Assembly: GCA_905182435.1 (NCBI GenBank)
Contig: CAJJBN010000006.1
Coordinates: forward strand, 1-52,632
Length of the DNA stretch: 52,632 nucleotides
From: Opitutaceae bacterium BACL24 MAG-120322-bin51
GTDB lineage: Bacteria > Verrucomicrobiota > Verrucomicrobiia > Opitutales > Coraliomargaritaceae
Direction of reading: 5' to 3'
Shown here in pieces: positions 9,332 through 19,642 of this stretch. Under the pieces are notes generated by a model. The model saw only the letters and a list, made by a program, of their open reading frames with translations. It was not told where the DNA came from and made no database searches. A program made the translations under genes and the position numbers. Numbering within the stretch: the stretch's first letter is position 1; every line of letters begins with the position of its first letter.

Positions 9332-12067
9332 TTACAGTTTGCCGAACGCTTCTTTGACGAGTTTTGCTTGTTCGCGCTTGTGCAGTGCGAGTGAACCGAC
9401 GGCCGGACTAGCTGCTTCGGCGCGACCTGCGAAACGTGGCATGCGCTCGATGGTTTCCATTAATCGTGGTGCGATAAACGTCCAGCCACCCATATTTTTC
9501 GGCTCTTCTTGGCACCAGACAATGTCTTTAGCCTTCGGATAATTGGCAGTGATGCGCTTGAGCAGATCAGTGTTGAGTGGGTAGAATTGCTCTAGACGAA
9601 CGATTGCGGTGTCCTTAATTTTGTTGGCTTGGCGATATGCCGAGAGGTCATAGTAAACCTTGCCGGAGCAAAACACGACCCGCTTCGCAGTCTTTTTGGT
9701 GACGAGCTCGTCGTCGAGAATGGACCAAAATTCATTGTCGGTAAAGTTCTCGACCTTCGACACGCAGTCCTTGTGGCGCAGCAAACTCTTGGGAGCCATG
9801 ATGATCAGAGGCTTCTTAAATTCGCGCTTCATTTGGCGACGTAACACGTGAAAATACTGTGCGGGAGTCGTCAGGTTGCAGACCTGAATATTGTTCTCGG
9901 CGCAGGCCTGTAGGAAGCGCTCTAGGCGGGCAGAAGAATGCTCAGGCCCTTGGCCCTCGTAACCATGCGGGAGTAGCATGACGAGTCCACTCAAGCGTCC
10001 CCATTTTGACTCACTGCAAGTCAAGAACTGATCGATGATGACCTGAGCGCCGTTAACGAAGTCGCCAAACTGCGCCTCCCAGATGGAGAGCATTTGCGGA
10101 TAGTCGAGCGAGTAACCGTAGTCAAACCCGAGCACCGCGGCCTCAGATAGTGGCGAGTTATGCACGCAAAACTGCGCTTGTTCCGATTGCAGATCGAGTA
10201 GCGGTACATAGCGCTCGCGCGTTTCATTATCGTAGAGCACGGAGTGGCGGTGGCTGAACGTACCGCGTTCACTATCTTGGCCACTGAGCCGGACTGGGGT
10301 GCCGTCCATCAGCAAGCTGCCAAACGCAAGTGCTTCGGCCATACCCCAGTCGATACCGCTGTCGGCCTTGACGGCCTTCAGCTTGGTGTTGAGCTGACGA
10401 ATGATTTTCTTGTTAGCGTTGAAGCCTTCGGGGAACTGCACGAGACGCTCAGCGATGTGCTCGATCTGCGCCTGAGGCACGCGTGTGTTGAAGCCCTTAA
10501 AATTGTAAGACGGTTGCTTTTTGGCGGTCGACTCGGAGAGCAAGTCGCCATTGAGACTTTCCTCTTTTTTGGCGATTTTAAAGGCCGCTTCGAGGCGCTT
10601 ATGGTAGTCCGCTTCAATCGTGTTAATTTCCTCGGCGGTAAATTCTCCGGAAGCGATTAAACGCTCTCCAAACGCACGGCCAATCGGCTGCATGCTGGAG
10701 ATTTTCTTATAGAGTGTCGGTTGCGTGAAGGCAGGTTCGTCAGATTCATTATGGCCGTGCTTACGCCAACAATACATGTCGATCACCACATCACTGCCAA
10801 AAGTTTGGCGGTAGTCAAAGGCCGCTTCGATCGCTGCGATAGTCGCGAGCGGGTCGTTGCCGTTGACGTGAAAAATCGGTGCGTCCACGATCTTGGCCAC
10901 ATCTGTACAGTAGCGACTGGAGCGTGCCTCATCGGGTCCGGTGGTGAATCCGATCTGGTTGTTCACCACAATATGAATCGTGCCGCCAGTACGGTAGCCC
11001 TGTAGTTGTGAGAAGTCGAAGACTTCGGCAACAATGCCCTGGCCAGCGATGGCCGCATCGCCATGAATCAGCAAAGGCAGTACACGCTTGCGCTCTAGGT
11101 CGCCGATGATGCGCTGACGGGCGCGGGCCTTACCTTCGACCACTGGATTGACGGCTTCGAGGTGACTGGGATTGGCCGCTAGGCGAATTTCGACGGCATG
11201 TCCTTCGCTGGTCTTGCGTTTGGTTTCAAAGCCGAGGTGATACTTCACGTCGCCATCGCCATGAATCGTGTCCGGAATGTAGTTTTCCGAGAATTCGCGA
11301 AAGATGTATTCGAAAGATTTACCGAGAAAGTTGGCCAAGACATTGAGCCGACCACGGTGCGCCATTCCCATCACGATTTCATCAACTTTATTTTTTCCGC
11401 AGCGCTCAAGGATGCTTTCTAAGCAAGCCATGAGTGTTTCGCCGCCTTCGAGGGAAAAGCGCTTTTGGCCCACGTAACGTGTCTGCAGGAAGTTTTCAAA
11501 ATCCTCGGCCTGCATGATGGTGCGGAGAATGCGCTCCTTTTCAGGCTTGGTAAAACGAGGGATAAAGCATTCTGGCTCGATGCGTGCCTGTAGCCAACGG
11601 CGTCGCGGTGTTTCTTGAATGTGAATATACTCGAAGCCGACCGTGTGGCAGTAAGTTTTTTGCAGGCGCTGCAGCAATTCACCGGCGGCCATTTCGACCC
11701 CGCCCAAATAGTTGCCAGTATGAAACTCAGTTTCAAGATCCGACTGGTCCAAGCCCAGGCGCTCTAGTGTGAGGCGTGGATTAAATGGCACTTCCTTGGT
11801 CAGCGGATTAAACTGGGCGATGGTATGGCCGATTGAACGGTAGGCGTAGATCGCACCGATTAGGCGCGACTGCTTACTCGCAAAATTGTTCGAGGTCGCA
11901 TCGCCGGACTGCGACGCGGCAAGAGGGCGGTTACTCTGCGCAAGTTCGAAGCCTTCGAAGAAGGCACACCACTCGGCACTGAGTGAGTCCGGGCTGGATT
12001 GCCAGGTCTCGTAGTTTTGGTCGATCAAATCTGCGTTCCAGCGGCTGGCGATTGTAGAGTGCTTCAT
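9332..12067 (-). CDS. odhA: 2-oxoglutarate dehydrogenase E1 component
   Basis: 911 residues, the usual length for SucA/OdhA. The N-terminus has the typical E2-interacting segment ([16 protein letters not shown]). The thiamine diphosphate half-sites are visible as [14 protein letters not shown] and [10 protein letters not shown]. Substrate-site regions [12 protein letters not shown] and [13 protein letters not shown] precede them, and the C-terminal transketolase-like part contains [23 protein letters not shown] and [12 protein letters not shown]. It decarboxylates 2-oxoglutarate and succinylates the E2 lipoyl arm, giving succinyl-CoA in the TCA cycle. First gene of the operon; no Shine-Dalgarno before the ATG. 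A possible minus-strand -10 box (TATACT, complement of 12134-12139) lies about 65 bp upstream but has no convincing -35. Confidence 0.97.
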   Translation of the reverse strand: MKHSTIASRWNADLIDQNYETWQSSPDSLSAEWCAFFEGFELAQSNRPLAASQSGDATSNNFASKQSRLIGAIYAYRSIGHTIAQFNPLTKEVPFNPRLTLERLGLDQSDLETEFHTGNYLGGVEMAAGELLQRLQKTYCHTVGFEYIHIQETPRRRWLQARIEPECFIPRFTKPEKERILRTIMQAEDFENFLQTRYVGQKRFSLEGGETLMACLESILERCGKNKVDEIVMGMAHRGRLNVLANFLGKSFEYIFREFSENYIPDTIHGDGDVKYHLGFETKRKTSEGHAVEIRLAANPSHLEAVNPVVEGKARARQRIIGDLERKRVLPLLIHGDAAIAGQGIVAEVFDFSQLQGYRTGGTIHIVVNNQIGFTTGPDEARSSRYCTDVAKIVDAPIFHVNGNDPLATIAAIEAAFDYRQTFGSDVVIDMYCWRKHGHNESDEPAFTQPTLYKKISSMQPIGRAFGERLIASGEFTAEEINTIEADYHKRLEAAFKIAKKEESLNGDLLSESTAKKQPSYNFKGFNTRVPQAQIEHIAERLVQFPEGFNANKKIIRQLNTKLKAVKADSGIDWGMAEALAFGSLLMDGTPVRLSGQDSERGTFSHRHSVLYDNETRERYVPLLDLQSEQAQFCVHNSPLSEAAVLGFDYGYSLDYPQMLSIWEAQFGDFVNGAQVIIDQFLTCSESKWGRLSGLVMLLPHGYEGQGPEHSSARLERFLQACAENNIQVCNLTTPAQYFHVLRRQMKREFKKPLIIMAPKSLLRHKDCVSKVENFTDNEFWSILDDELVTKKTAKRVVFCSGKVYYDLSAYRQANKIKDTAIVRLEQFYPLNTDLLKRITANYPKAKDIVWCQEEPKNMGGWTFIAPRLMETIERMPRFAGRAEAASPAVGSLALHKREQAKLVKEAFGKL

Positions 12068-12176
12068 GGCTTTAATAAAGGGGATTAGATTCAGCCAAGT
12101 TAGGATTTAAGCATTAGCGATACAAATTTTAAAAGTATATTTTCGGTGTTATTCGCTCAGCTAATACTGGAATGGC

Positions 12177-12206
12177 TTGACGTCATGTTTTATTGCTTGA
12201 CGTCAA
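12177..12206. promoter_or_regulatory. paired TTGACGTCA sites, 20-bp spacing
   Basis: TTGACGTCA occurs at 12177-12185 and again at 12197-12205; the second copy extends to the palindrome TTGACGTCAA. The repeat distance is exactly 20 bp, about two helical turns, in the divergent region between odhA and the SUI1 operon. It looks like a dimeric operator pair. The regulator is unknown. Confidence 0.45.
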
Positions 12207-12237
12207 GTGTTATGCTCAAAGTTGAGTCGGTTTCGTT

Positions 12238-12492
12238 ATGGGCTTGCGCCTGATACGGCACCTTTATGAGACTATTGGAATGGATCTTGATCAGATAAGA
12301 ATGGACTTGGAATACATTACACAAGCGCGTGATATTCCAGAGGGGGAGTCGCTGCGAAGCGTGCTGGCACGTCTCGATGCCTGCGCGCAAATACCTGGTT
12401 TGCATGATCGACTGGAGCACTACTTGACCAAGCGCAGTTATGCTAAGGCCCTGGTCTGGCTCGACAATCCCGACAGCCCCCACCACCCATGA
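12238..12492 (+). CDS. small hypothetical protein coupled to the SUI1 gene
   Basis: An 84-residue frame whose stop overlaps the ATG of the SUI1-family gene (ATGA at 12489-12492), the main support for its being translated. A second in-frame ATG at 12280 could be the true start, giving 70 residues. The protein is helical and charged with no membrane segment (MDLDQIRMDLEYITQARDIP...LVWLDNPD). I do not recognise the family. The coupling suggests co-expression with the translation factor. Confidence 0.5.
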   Translation: MGLRLIRHLYETIGMDLDQIRMDLEYITQARDIPEGESLRSVLARLDACAQIPGLHDRLEHYLTKRSYAKALVWLDNPDSPHHP

Positions 12493-12887
12493 GTAAACGC
12501 TCCAAAAGTAAAATCTCGACCGACGGCGCGGACGGCGCTTTGGCCAGCAATCCATTCGGGGCACTCAATGCTGGAGGACTCCCCAGTGGACCGACGTCCG
12601 AGCAGATGCGACCGAAAGCGACAGAGAAGAAGCCGAAGTCCAAGGGACGCGTCGAAGTGCGCCGTGAAAAAGCAGGCCGTGGCGGCAAGACCGTGACCAC
12701 GCTGCGAGAATTCCCGAGTTGCATTCCACTCAAAGAACTCGAAGCGATGACCTTTAAGTTTAAAAAGACCTGTGCCTGTGGCGGCACTCTCAAGGGCCGC
12801 GCCATCGAATTGCAGGGTGATGTCTGTGACCGCGTCATGGGCGAACTCGAAAAGCTCGGCTATAAACCAGTCCGCGCGGGTGGATAG
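12489..12887 (+). CDS. SUI1/eIF1-family (YciH-like) translation factor
   Basis: 132 residues. The first ~50 are a low-complexity basic leader rich in Lys, Ser and Gly. The SUI1 fold follows: VEVRREKAGRGGKTVTTLREF, then LEAMTFKFKKTCACGGTLKG and IELQGDVCDRVMGELEKLGYKPVR. The CACGGT-type turn and the G-K-x-V-T core are hallmarks of bacterial YciH proteins. In E. coli YciH influences start-site fidelity. In a genome where most starts lack Shine-Dalgarno sites such a factor may matter, but that is inference. Its start overlaps the stop of the preceding small ORF. Confidence 0.9.
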   Translation: MSKRSKSKISTDGADGALASNPFGALNAGGLPSGPTSEQMRPKATEKKPKSKGRVEVRREKAGRGGKTVTTLREFPSCIPLKELEAMTFKFKKTCACGGTLKGRAIELQGDVCDRVMGELEKLGYKPVRAGG

Positions 12888-12984
12888 CCACGAGTCGCGA
12901 ATTACGAATATTTGGATCTGCGCAAGCTGCTTTACCGATCATGGTACGGAACAGGAAACAGGCGTGCACGGGGACCATTCGTAA

Positions 12985-14271
12985 CTATTCTTCAGCCATC
13001 GCCAGACCTGCAATTCTACCGGCGGTCCATGCAGCCTGAAAGTTGAAGCCGCCAGTGATGCCGTCGATGTCTAGACATTCGCCTGCGAAGTGGAGGCCCG
13101 GTACATTTCGACTCTGCATGGTTTTGAAATCGATTTCTTTGAGGCGCACGCCACCGCAGGTGACGAACTCGTCCTTGTTGGTGGTCTTCCCTTGGACGCT
13201 ATAACGGGCGGCGATGAGCTCGTGTATGAGTGAGGTTTCGATCGCTTTGGGCAGTTGTGACCACGGGGTGTCTTCGCTGATGCCAGTGGCTTCGACGATG
13301 CGTTCCCATAGACGGCGTGGGATAGTCTCAAAGACTTTGCTTCTAACGAAGGTGCGGCCTTTGTGTTTGCGAAGTTTGGCGAACTGCTCGCGCACTTGGC
13401 TTTCTGTTTGGTTGCCGAGCCAGTTAATTACAATGTCGAAATGGTAATTTTGCTCCTGTAGGCTGCGGGCTTCCCATGCTGAGAGGCGCAGAATCGCAGG
13501 GCCACTGAAACCGCGGTGGGTGATGAGGATCGGGCCGGTTTGTGCGAGTGACTTAGATTTGCGCGGAGAGGCCGTCGCAAGCGACGACGCCACGAGAGAT
13601 ACACTGGCATTTTGCACCGATAGGCCAGAGAGGCCGTGGGTGCGTTTGTCGGCTACGTTGAATGCAAATAGCGAAGGCGCGAGCGGTTCGATGGTATGTC
13701 CGAGGGTTTCGAGTGCACGGGTCAGCGGTGAGGCCTTGAGCGAGCCAGTGGCGATACAGATCGCGTCCGCTGGTATTTCGGCTCCGCTTGAAAGGTGAAG
13801 GGTGAAATGTGATGAGTGATGGGTGAGATTCTTGAGGCCAACCCCTTTAAGTAGTTTTACGCCGGCGTTGTCGGCGGCCGTATGAAAACAATCGATGATG
13901 GTCTGCGAGTCGTCGGTATCGGGAAACATGCGTCCGTCGGCTTCCGTCTTGAGGGTAACGCCGCGCTCAGCGAACCATTGGATCGTGTCTTGCGGTTGCC
14001 AACGATGAAAGGCGCCGTGCAGCTCGCGTGAGCCGCGAGGGTAATGGCTGGCGAGCTTGGCAGGATCAAAGCAACGATGAGTGACATTACAACGGCCACC
14101 ACCTGAAATTTTCACTTTGCTAAGTGTGTGCTGACTGCGCTCGTAGAGCGTAACACTCGCAGCGGGATTTGCTTCGGCGGCGGTGATTGCAGCAAAGAAA
14201 CCGCCGGCGCCGCCGCCAACGATGGCGATGTGTTTCTGAAAGTGTGTGGCGTCGGGCGTCGAGGTCGTCAT
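12985..14271 (-). CDS. HI0933-family flavoprotein (NAD(P)/FAD-dependent oxidoreductase)
   Basis: 428 residues with an N-terminal dinucleotide-binding GGGAGGFFAAITAAE and the family-specific KISGGGRCNVTH. Internal HI0933 signatures include ADGRMFPDTDDSQTI, THRGFSGPAILRLSAWEA and TCGGVRLKEIDFKTMQS, and the end is GECLDIDGITGGFNFQAAWTAGRIAG. This is the BaiN/RdsA-like group (E. coli YhiN type), whose physiological substrate is generally unknown. No neighbour explains its role. A second, more distant member of the superfamily is encoded at 33398-34609. Confidence 0.92.
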   Translation of the reverse strand: MTTSTPDATHFQKHIAIVGGGAGGFFAAITAAEANPAASVTLYERSQHTLSKVKISGGGRCNVTHRCFDPAKLASHYPRGSRELHGAFHRWQPQDTIQWFAERGVTLKTEADGRMFPDTDDSQTIIDCFHTAADNAGVKLLKGVGLKNLTHHSSHFTLHLSSGAEIPADAICIATGSLKASPLTRALETLGHTIEPLAPSLFAFNVADKRTHGLSGLSVQNASVSLVASSLATASPRKSKSLAQTGPILITHRGFSGPAILRLSAWEARSLQEQNYHFDIVINWLGNQTESQVREQFAKLRKHKGRTFVRSKVFETIPRRLWERIVEATGISEDTPWSQLPKAIETSLIHELIAARYSVQGKTTNKDEFVTCGGVRLKEIDFKTMQSRNVPGLHFAGECLDIDGITGGFNFQAAWTAGRIAGLAMAEE

Positions 14272-14462
14272 AGCGAGCTCAAAGCATTGGCGAATGGTGA
14301 CGTGGCAGACAATACTAGAATGAGCGGAGTGGAGGTAGCGCGCTTTGGCTCAAAGCGCATTCGGCGGCAGCAATGTTTAATGGTTTAAACGTATAGAAAG
14401 ATTGAATTCACAGGTGACAACGTTACCAGATGCCGCGTGGGCCACGCAGCGCTACCTGCAAT

Positions 14463-15170
14463 TTACCCAGCTTGCTTGGCCGCGACGGCAGAGAGCACCA
14501 TTTGCACGACTGCTTCGTCGCTATAATGATCGGTGTTGATCACTAGGTCGTAGTGGAGCGGGTCTTCGACGTCGCAGTGGAAGTGATGTCTTCATGTAGC
14601 GCTGCCGTGCGTGAGCCTTCCTGCTTGATGTAATGCTTCGGCCTCTTTGGCTGGACATTCCATGCGTCGTTGACCATCTGCTTAGATTCGGCAGTGCGGC
14701 GAACCGACAAAGCGCACGCGCGTTACATTCGACAGGCCTTCAGCGACTTTATTACCGCCGCGTCCTACCAAGATGCAATGCCCCATGTGACAGAGGTGTA
14801 CCATGGATTCCACCGTTTGCTCAAACAAGGTCCACAGTGACGGGTGTCGGCCGAGGATCTCATTGATCGTGCTGTCGATCTCGCTGACGGAATCATCAGG
14901 CATGAACTTTGCCAGGCTCGTTGGTAGGTCGTGATCTTTCAGCACTTTCTCGACCAGATCCTCGTCAAAAAAGGTCCATGGGATTGGGTCTTGAGGTGAT
15001 CCGTCGCGTAGCGCGCATTGGAGTTTTTTGCCGATCGTACGCCCCCTTGCTCCGGCTTGTCGAGCGATGGTGATCGCTGGCGCGGGTTGCGCTTCTTCAG
15101 GTCGTGCTTTTGCTTGCATCAATGCAGTGACGTAGCTGCAGCATTCGTTGAAACTGGTGGTCTCATTCAT
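14463..15170 (-). pseudogene. cytidylate kinase-like gene broken by several frameshifts
   Basis: Starting at the ATG at 15168-15170 (MNETTSF), the first frame encodes ITIARQAGARGRTIGKKL, WTFFDEDLVEKVL, a helical middle and CILVGRGGNKVAEGLSNVTRVRFVGS, matching the cytidylate kinase-like family. The frame stops soon after (about 14682). Downstream the family pattern continues in other frames: AKEAEAL, then IKQEGSRTA, RYMK, and finally DVEDPLHYDLVINTD running to KQAG and a stop at 14463-14465. At least three indels are needed to join these, so the gene looks decayed, although assembly errors could contribute. The family is poorly characterised; nucleotide phosphorylation is assumed from the P-loop kinase fold. 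Confidence 0.75.
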
Positions 15171-15306
15171 GGCTCTGTCTTTCTGTTTTTGAGAGTATGG
15201 TAACACGCAGCTCCCAAGCATGAGAGCTAGTTAAAACAATAAACAGTTGGTCCAATTTTGCAATTCGGATTGATGAGTCTGAGGTAGTTTCGAACGGTCG
15301 GTGGCT

Positions 15307-15328
15307 TATTCATTTTCGAATATGAATA
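15307..15328. promoter_or_regulatory. 22-bp near-perfect palindrome, operator-like
   Basis: Arms TATTCAT (15307-15313) and ATGAATA (15322-15328) flank a TTCGAA core at 15315-15320, with a single T on each side. It lies about 140 bp upstream of the kinase-like pseudogene, in a 290-bp stretch without other supported features. Confidence 0.4.
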
Positions 15329-15511
15329 CATACCAAGGTACACCCAGACGCTGGATACTGCACGTGATAGGCTGCTACTGCTTTAAGGGATTAAGATTAT
15401 GAGTAGAATTAGGACAATGAAACGTGCTAGTTGTGATGAGGCCGAGCAACAAAAACAGGCTCCCTGCGGGAAGTCCGTTCCATCACAAATTCATCGGCCA
15501 CACGACTGCGC

Positions 15512-17414
15512 TCAAACTTCCCCTGTCAGCGCTTCAAATTGCTCATAGGCTGCCATCGTGTCGGCTTCGAGTTGCTCTAGGCGCTTGGCGTCGCCAGCCA
15601 TGTCACTGCTCTGGTTTTGGTAGTATTCCGCGGAGGCCATTTTCTCGCTCAGAGCTGCATGTTCGGCTTCGAGCTGTTTAATTTGGACGGGTAAGGTCTT
15701 GAGCGCTTCGCGCTCTTTATTGGTCAGCTTGCGTGCAGGCGCTGCCACAGGTGTCGGCTCGATGGGCTTGGCGACTGGCGCAGGCGCTTTGGTTGCGAGT
15801 GCTTCGGCAGCTTTACGCGCTTCGAATTGCTGCAGCCAGTCTTCACAGCCGCCGTTGTATTCAGTCACGAGGCCGTCGCCTTCGAGAGCGATAGTGCTGG
15901 TCACGACATTGTCGAGAAAACTACGGTCATGACTGACTAGCAGCAGGGTACCGTCGTAATCGAGCAGACGCTCTTCAAGTAGTTCGACGGTTTCGATGTC
16001 GAGGTCATTGGTCGGCTCATCCAGCACCAGCACGTTGGCGGGTTGCAAAAAGAGACGGGCGAGCAGCAGGCGGGCGCGTTCCCCGCCGGAAAGTTTGGTG
16101 ATGGGCGAGCGCGAGGTTTCAGGTGTGAACAGGAAGTCTTGCAAGTAGGTGATAATATGGCGCGGTCGGCCATTGATCGTCACCATCTCACCCGATGGGC
16201 AGACGTTTTCGGCGACCGAGAGCTTATCATCGAGCTGTGCACGATGTTGGTCGAAATACGCAACTTCGAGCTTAGTGCCAACCGTGACGGAGCCCTTCTG
16301 TGGCTGCAACTTTTCCAGCAGCAGGTTAAGTAGGGTGGTTTTACCGGAGCCGTTGAGTCCGACGATGCCGATCTTGTCACCGCGCCAGATGACGGTGGAG
16401 AAGTCCTGGATGAGTGGCTTTGTTGCCCCAATCGTAGCTGACGTTATCGACTGTGAGCACCTTGCGCCCAGAAAGCTGACCTTCGTTGACGCTGAGACTC
16501 GAGGTGCCGATAATGTTGCGACGTTTGGCACGCTCGACTCGCAGTTTTAGGAGTGAGCGCACACGGCCTTCATTGCGAGTGCGGCGGGCTTGGATGCCTT
16601 TACGAATCCAGACTTCTTCTTCGGCCAGTTTCTTATCAAACACGGCTTGCTGCTTGGCTTCACCTGCAAGGAGGTCGGCCTTGCGCTGAAGGTAAGTCTC
16701 GTAGTCGCAGTTCCACGAAGTGAGCTGACCGCGGTCGAGGTCGATGATACGATTGGCGACGCGACGGATAAAGGCCCGATCGTGCGAGACAAATAGCAGT
16801 GAGATGTCGGCCTTACGCAGGAATTCTTCGAGCCAACGAATGCCAGGGATGTCGAGATGATTGGTCGGCTCGTCGAGCAGTAAAATGTGTGGATCAGCGG
16901 TCAGTGCGCGGGCGAGCAGGGCGCGGCGCTTGTTACCACCTGAAAGCGAGGAGAAGAGGGCATCGCCATCCAGCTCCACGCGGTTGAGGATATTTTCGAC
17001 CTTGTGCTCAAGCGACCAACCGTCGGTGCGGTCGAGTTGTTCTTGCAGGTCATCCAGGCGAGTTGCAATGGCATCGTCTTGATTCTCATCGTATTCGTGT
17101 ACCAGACGGTGGTATTCCGCGACGACCTTGGCAGCTGGTCCGAGACCATCGGCAACAATTTCAAAAACGGTACCATCCAAGTGTGGCGGCACTTCTTGGT
17201 CGAGCTTACCGATGCGTAGACCGGGGATGGCTTCAATCTCGCCTGTGTCTGGCTTAATTTCACCGTCGATGATGCGTAGCAGCGTGGACTTGCCCTCACC
17301 ATTACGGCCAATCAAGCAGATGCGTTCGCGTTTTTCGATGGTGATACCCGCGTCATCGAGTAGGCGTGGACCGCCAAAAGAGACAGTGAGATTTCGGTAT
17401 GTAAGTAATGCCAC
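15512..17414 (-). CDS. uup: ABC-F ATPase, Uup-like (one frameshift)
   Basis: Two overlapping frames together make one ABC-F protein of about 630 residues. The first half starts at a GTG (17412-17414; [15 protein letters not shown]) and has Walker [10 protein letters not shown], signature [16 protein letters not shown] and Walker [13 protein letters not shown]. The linker ([16 protein letters not shown]) leads to VDNVSYDWG. The second half has Walker [10 protein letters not shown], signature [26 protein letters not shown] and a C-terminal Pro/Ala linker plus coiled coil, the Uup arrangement. The frame changes at about 16419-16421, where one extra A in an AAA run on the coding strand would explain it. 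ABC-F proteins act on ribosomes. A longer start is possible, but the extra residues would only translate the upstream repeat. Confidence 0.85.
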
Positions 17415-17419
17415 GTTAA

Positions 17420-17592
17420 GTAGTGAGAGTTGAGAGAGGAGACTTGAGAGCTGAGACTTGAGAGCTGAGACTTGAGAGTGGACTTGAAGCTGAGACTTAG
17501 ACTGGCTTGGAGCTGAGACTTGAGAGCTGAGACTTGAGAGCTGGCTTGAGAGCTGAGACTTGATGACTGCTGAGACTTGAGAAAGGAGAGAG
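17420..17592. repeat. GAGACTT/GAGAGCT heptad repeat upstream of uup
   Basis: The plus strand carries eight copies of GAGACTT, many alternating with GAGAGCT (unit GAGACTTGAGAGCT, 14 bp = two heptads), with degenerate copies between. On the uup coding strand this is a long TCTCAAG/AGCTCTC leader, free of any Shine-Dalgarno sequence. A shorter relative lies after lepB. Confidence 0.9.
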
Positions 17593-17673
17593 TGAATGGC
17601 GACAACGCCGTTCGCTGCCAATGTTATTCAACCTCAGATTTTGCCAATCGCTAAGCAGCGACGCTGCAATACA

Positions 17674-18720
17674 CTATTTCGCGCTGAAGCGGTAGAGGGT
17701 GGTGGAGCTAAATGGCTCATCGGGCCTGAGGATCGCACCGCCCATTTCGGGAAAGTTGACGCTATCGGCATAGTCCTGAGTCTCGAGGCAAAATCCGGTC
17801 ATGGGAGTGTGTATGACGCCACTTTTGCCGACTTCAGGAGCATCGGCTGACAGAGAGAGACCCGCATAAAATTGGACACCTGGCTCAGTGGTGAAGACTT
17901 CCATCGTACGACCTTTTTTTGGTTCACGTACAATAGCTGCAGCCTTCGGCAGCTTGGTGCGAGCATTCTCGAGGAAGAAATAAATATCGGCGTTATTGGC
18001 GTTCAGTTCGCGACTGCCGAGCTCGACAGGTTTACGGTAGTCGTTGAATCCATCAACCACTGGGTCGCGCCGGCCAAGTAAAGTGCCATCGGCATCAATC
18101 GATGCTACGGAGTCTGCGAAAATCTGCACTTCATGGCCAAGAATGTCACCCTTGCCTGAGCCCTTGAGGTTGAAATATGAGTGATTCGTCAGGTTAAACG
18201 GAGTCGTTTTATCAGTGGCCGCAGTGTAGGCGATTTCGAGTGTGTTGTCGTCGAGTAGTGCGTAGGTCACTGTACACTCGATCGTTCCCGGAAAACCGTT
18301 ACTACCATCGGGGTCTGTGATCGAAAGGCGTAGTTTATCGACGCCGAGGTCGTTGATGGTCTCAGCGCCCCACACCAGCTGATCATAGCCATTTGGCCCA
18401 CCGTGTAGGCAGTTGGTGCCGTTGTTCGCTTCGAGCTGATAGGTTTTGCCCTCTAGCGTGAACTGTGCTCCGGAGATGCGCCCTGCAACACGGCCAGTGG
18501 TAGCACCGAAGTGAGGATGCCCTGAAATATAACCATCGAGTGTATCTTTGCCCAGGACAACATCGGCGAACTTGCCATTGCGGTCCGGCACGTTGAGTGC
18601 GACGAGGATACCACCGTAGTTAGTGACCTTGGCTGACAGACCGTTTTTGTTGGTAAGCGTAAAGAGACTGACCGCTTCACCAGTTGATAATTCCCCGAAT
18701 AGCTGTGTTTCAATGCTCAT
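17674..18720 (-). CDS. galM: aldose 1-epimerase (galactose mutarotase)
   Basis: About 348 residues from the ATG at 18718-18720; a TTG four codons upstream is a weaker alternative. GalM motifs are in order: [46 protein letters not shown] with the catalytic His, and [16 protein letters not shown] with the catalytic Glu. It interconverts alpha and beta anomers of aldoses such as galactose or glucose. There is no signal peptide, so it is probably cytoplasmic. It lies 23 bp after the Usp gene on the same strand, suggesting co-transcription with Usp and SulP, although the functional link is not obvious. Confidence 0.94.
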   Translation of the reverse strand: MSIETQLFGELSTGEAVSLFTLTNKNGLSAKVTNYGGILVALNVPDRNGKFADVVLGKDTLDGYISGHPHFGATTGRVAGRISGAQFTLEGKTYQLEANNGTNCLHGGPNGYDQLVWGAETINDLGVDKLRLSITDPDGSNGFPGTIECTVTYALLDDNTLEIAYTAATDKTTPFNLTNHSYFNLKGSGKGDILGHEVQIFADSVASIDADGTLLGRRDPVVDGFNDYRKPVELGSRELNANNADIYFFLENARTKLPKAAAIVREPKKGRTMEVFTTEPGVQFYAGLSLSADAPEVGKSGVIHTPMTGFCLETQDYADSVNFPEMGGAILRPDEPFSSTTLYRFSAK

Positions 18721-18743
18721 GTGCTGGAGCAAGGAAGCGCTTT

Positions 18744-19598
18744 CTAGCGGAAGAGCAACACGGGAATTTTCACTGTCCGAATCATCGCAGTCGTCGTGCT
18801 ACCCACAATAAGGTGACGAATGTGCGAGTGCCCGTAAGCACCCATGACTAGTAAATCTATGTGACCTTCGGCAACTGCTTGGCCAATGACTTTGTCTGGT
18901 TCGCCATCGCGAATTTCGGCACTGACGTCGAAACCGGCGTTGCTCAAGGTCTGCTTAGCTTCGTCGAGCGCGGCTTCGAGCTTAGGGTTGCCCTTGCCGA
19001 TGCTGAGCAGGTGGCACTTCATACCCTGCAATAATGGATTACTGACTGCATATTCAACTGCCTTCTTAGAGCTGTTACCGCCATCGAAGGCCAATATGAA
19101 ACTTTCCATTTTGGTGAACTCGCGCGAAGCGACAAGGACTGGATGCTGGCAGCTGCGAACGACGCGCTCGAGGTTGTGCCCAATGTGGCCGGCTGCAAAA
19201 TCTGCGTGATTGCCCCGCTTGCCGATCACGACGAGATCTGCGTCGCGCTCGTAGTTGTCGATCGAGTCACTGAGGCGGCCGTGCTTTTGATCGGCTTCGA
19301 TCTCTTGCACACCTGCTGCGTGTAGCTGCGCAGTGGCATCTTGGAGAATCGCTTCACCGTACTTGCGGGCGACTTTAGCGCGTGCCGCTTCGAGTTCAAC
19401 GATTTCAGCGAGCAGGGCACTCTTCGCACCTAAGCCTATGCTACCACTGGTGTCCGCTTTGACCGGGTCTTCGTGGTGTGGATTGAGCATGTGCAGCACG
19501 TGGACGGAGGCGGACATCTTGGCCGCAGCCCATGCTGTGTGATTATAAACGCTGGTCGCGTAGATGGAACCGTCAGTGCAAGCTAGTATGTTTGGCAT
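18744..19598 (-). CDS. tandem-domain universal stress protein
   Basis: 284 residues with two UspA-type domains. The first begins [23 protein letters not shown] and the second [15 protein letters not shown] after residue ~145. The second domain ends with the ATP-binding motif [21 protein letters not shown], matching G-2x-G-9x-G-S/T. The first domain has the related [22 protein letters not shown], which lacks the closing Ser/Thr pattern, so perhaps only the second binds nucleotide. It sits 44 bp downstream of the SulP transporter. SulP and Usp genes are often neighbours, and Usp proteins are thought to tune partner transporters or stress survival. Confidence 0.9.
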   Translation of the reverse strand: MPNILACTDGSIYATSVYNHTAWAAAKMSASVHVLHMLNPHHEDPVKADTSGSIGLGAKSALLAEIVELEAARAKVARKYGEAILQDATAQLHAAGVQEIEADQKHGRLSDSIDNYERDADLVVIGKRGNHADFAAGHIGHNLERVVRSCQHPVLVASREFTKMESFILAFDGGNSSKKAVEYAVSNPLLQGMKCHLLSIGKGNPKLEAALDEAKQTLSNAGFDVSAEIRDGEPDKVIGQAVAEGHIDLLVMGAYGHSHIRHLIVGSTTTAMIRTVKIPVLLFR

Positions 19599-19642
19599 AG
19601 GATACAGAATTAAGAATTAGGAATGTGGAGTAAGGAAACCAA

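Noticed and set aside
15400..15549. 49-codon plus-strand frame (MSRIRTMKRASC...)
   Set aside because: Overlaps the uup C-terminus on the opposite strand, Cys/Gln-rich without family, no conserved context.
17415..17621. N-terminal Ser/Gln-rich extension of uup
   Set aside because: It is only the translated heptad repeat; the ABC-F family starts at the GTG at 17412-17414.
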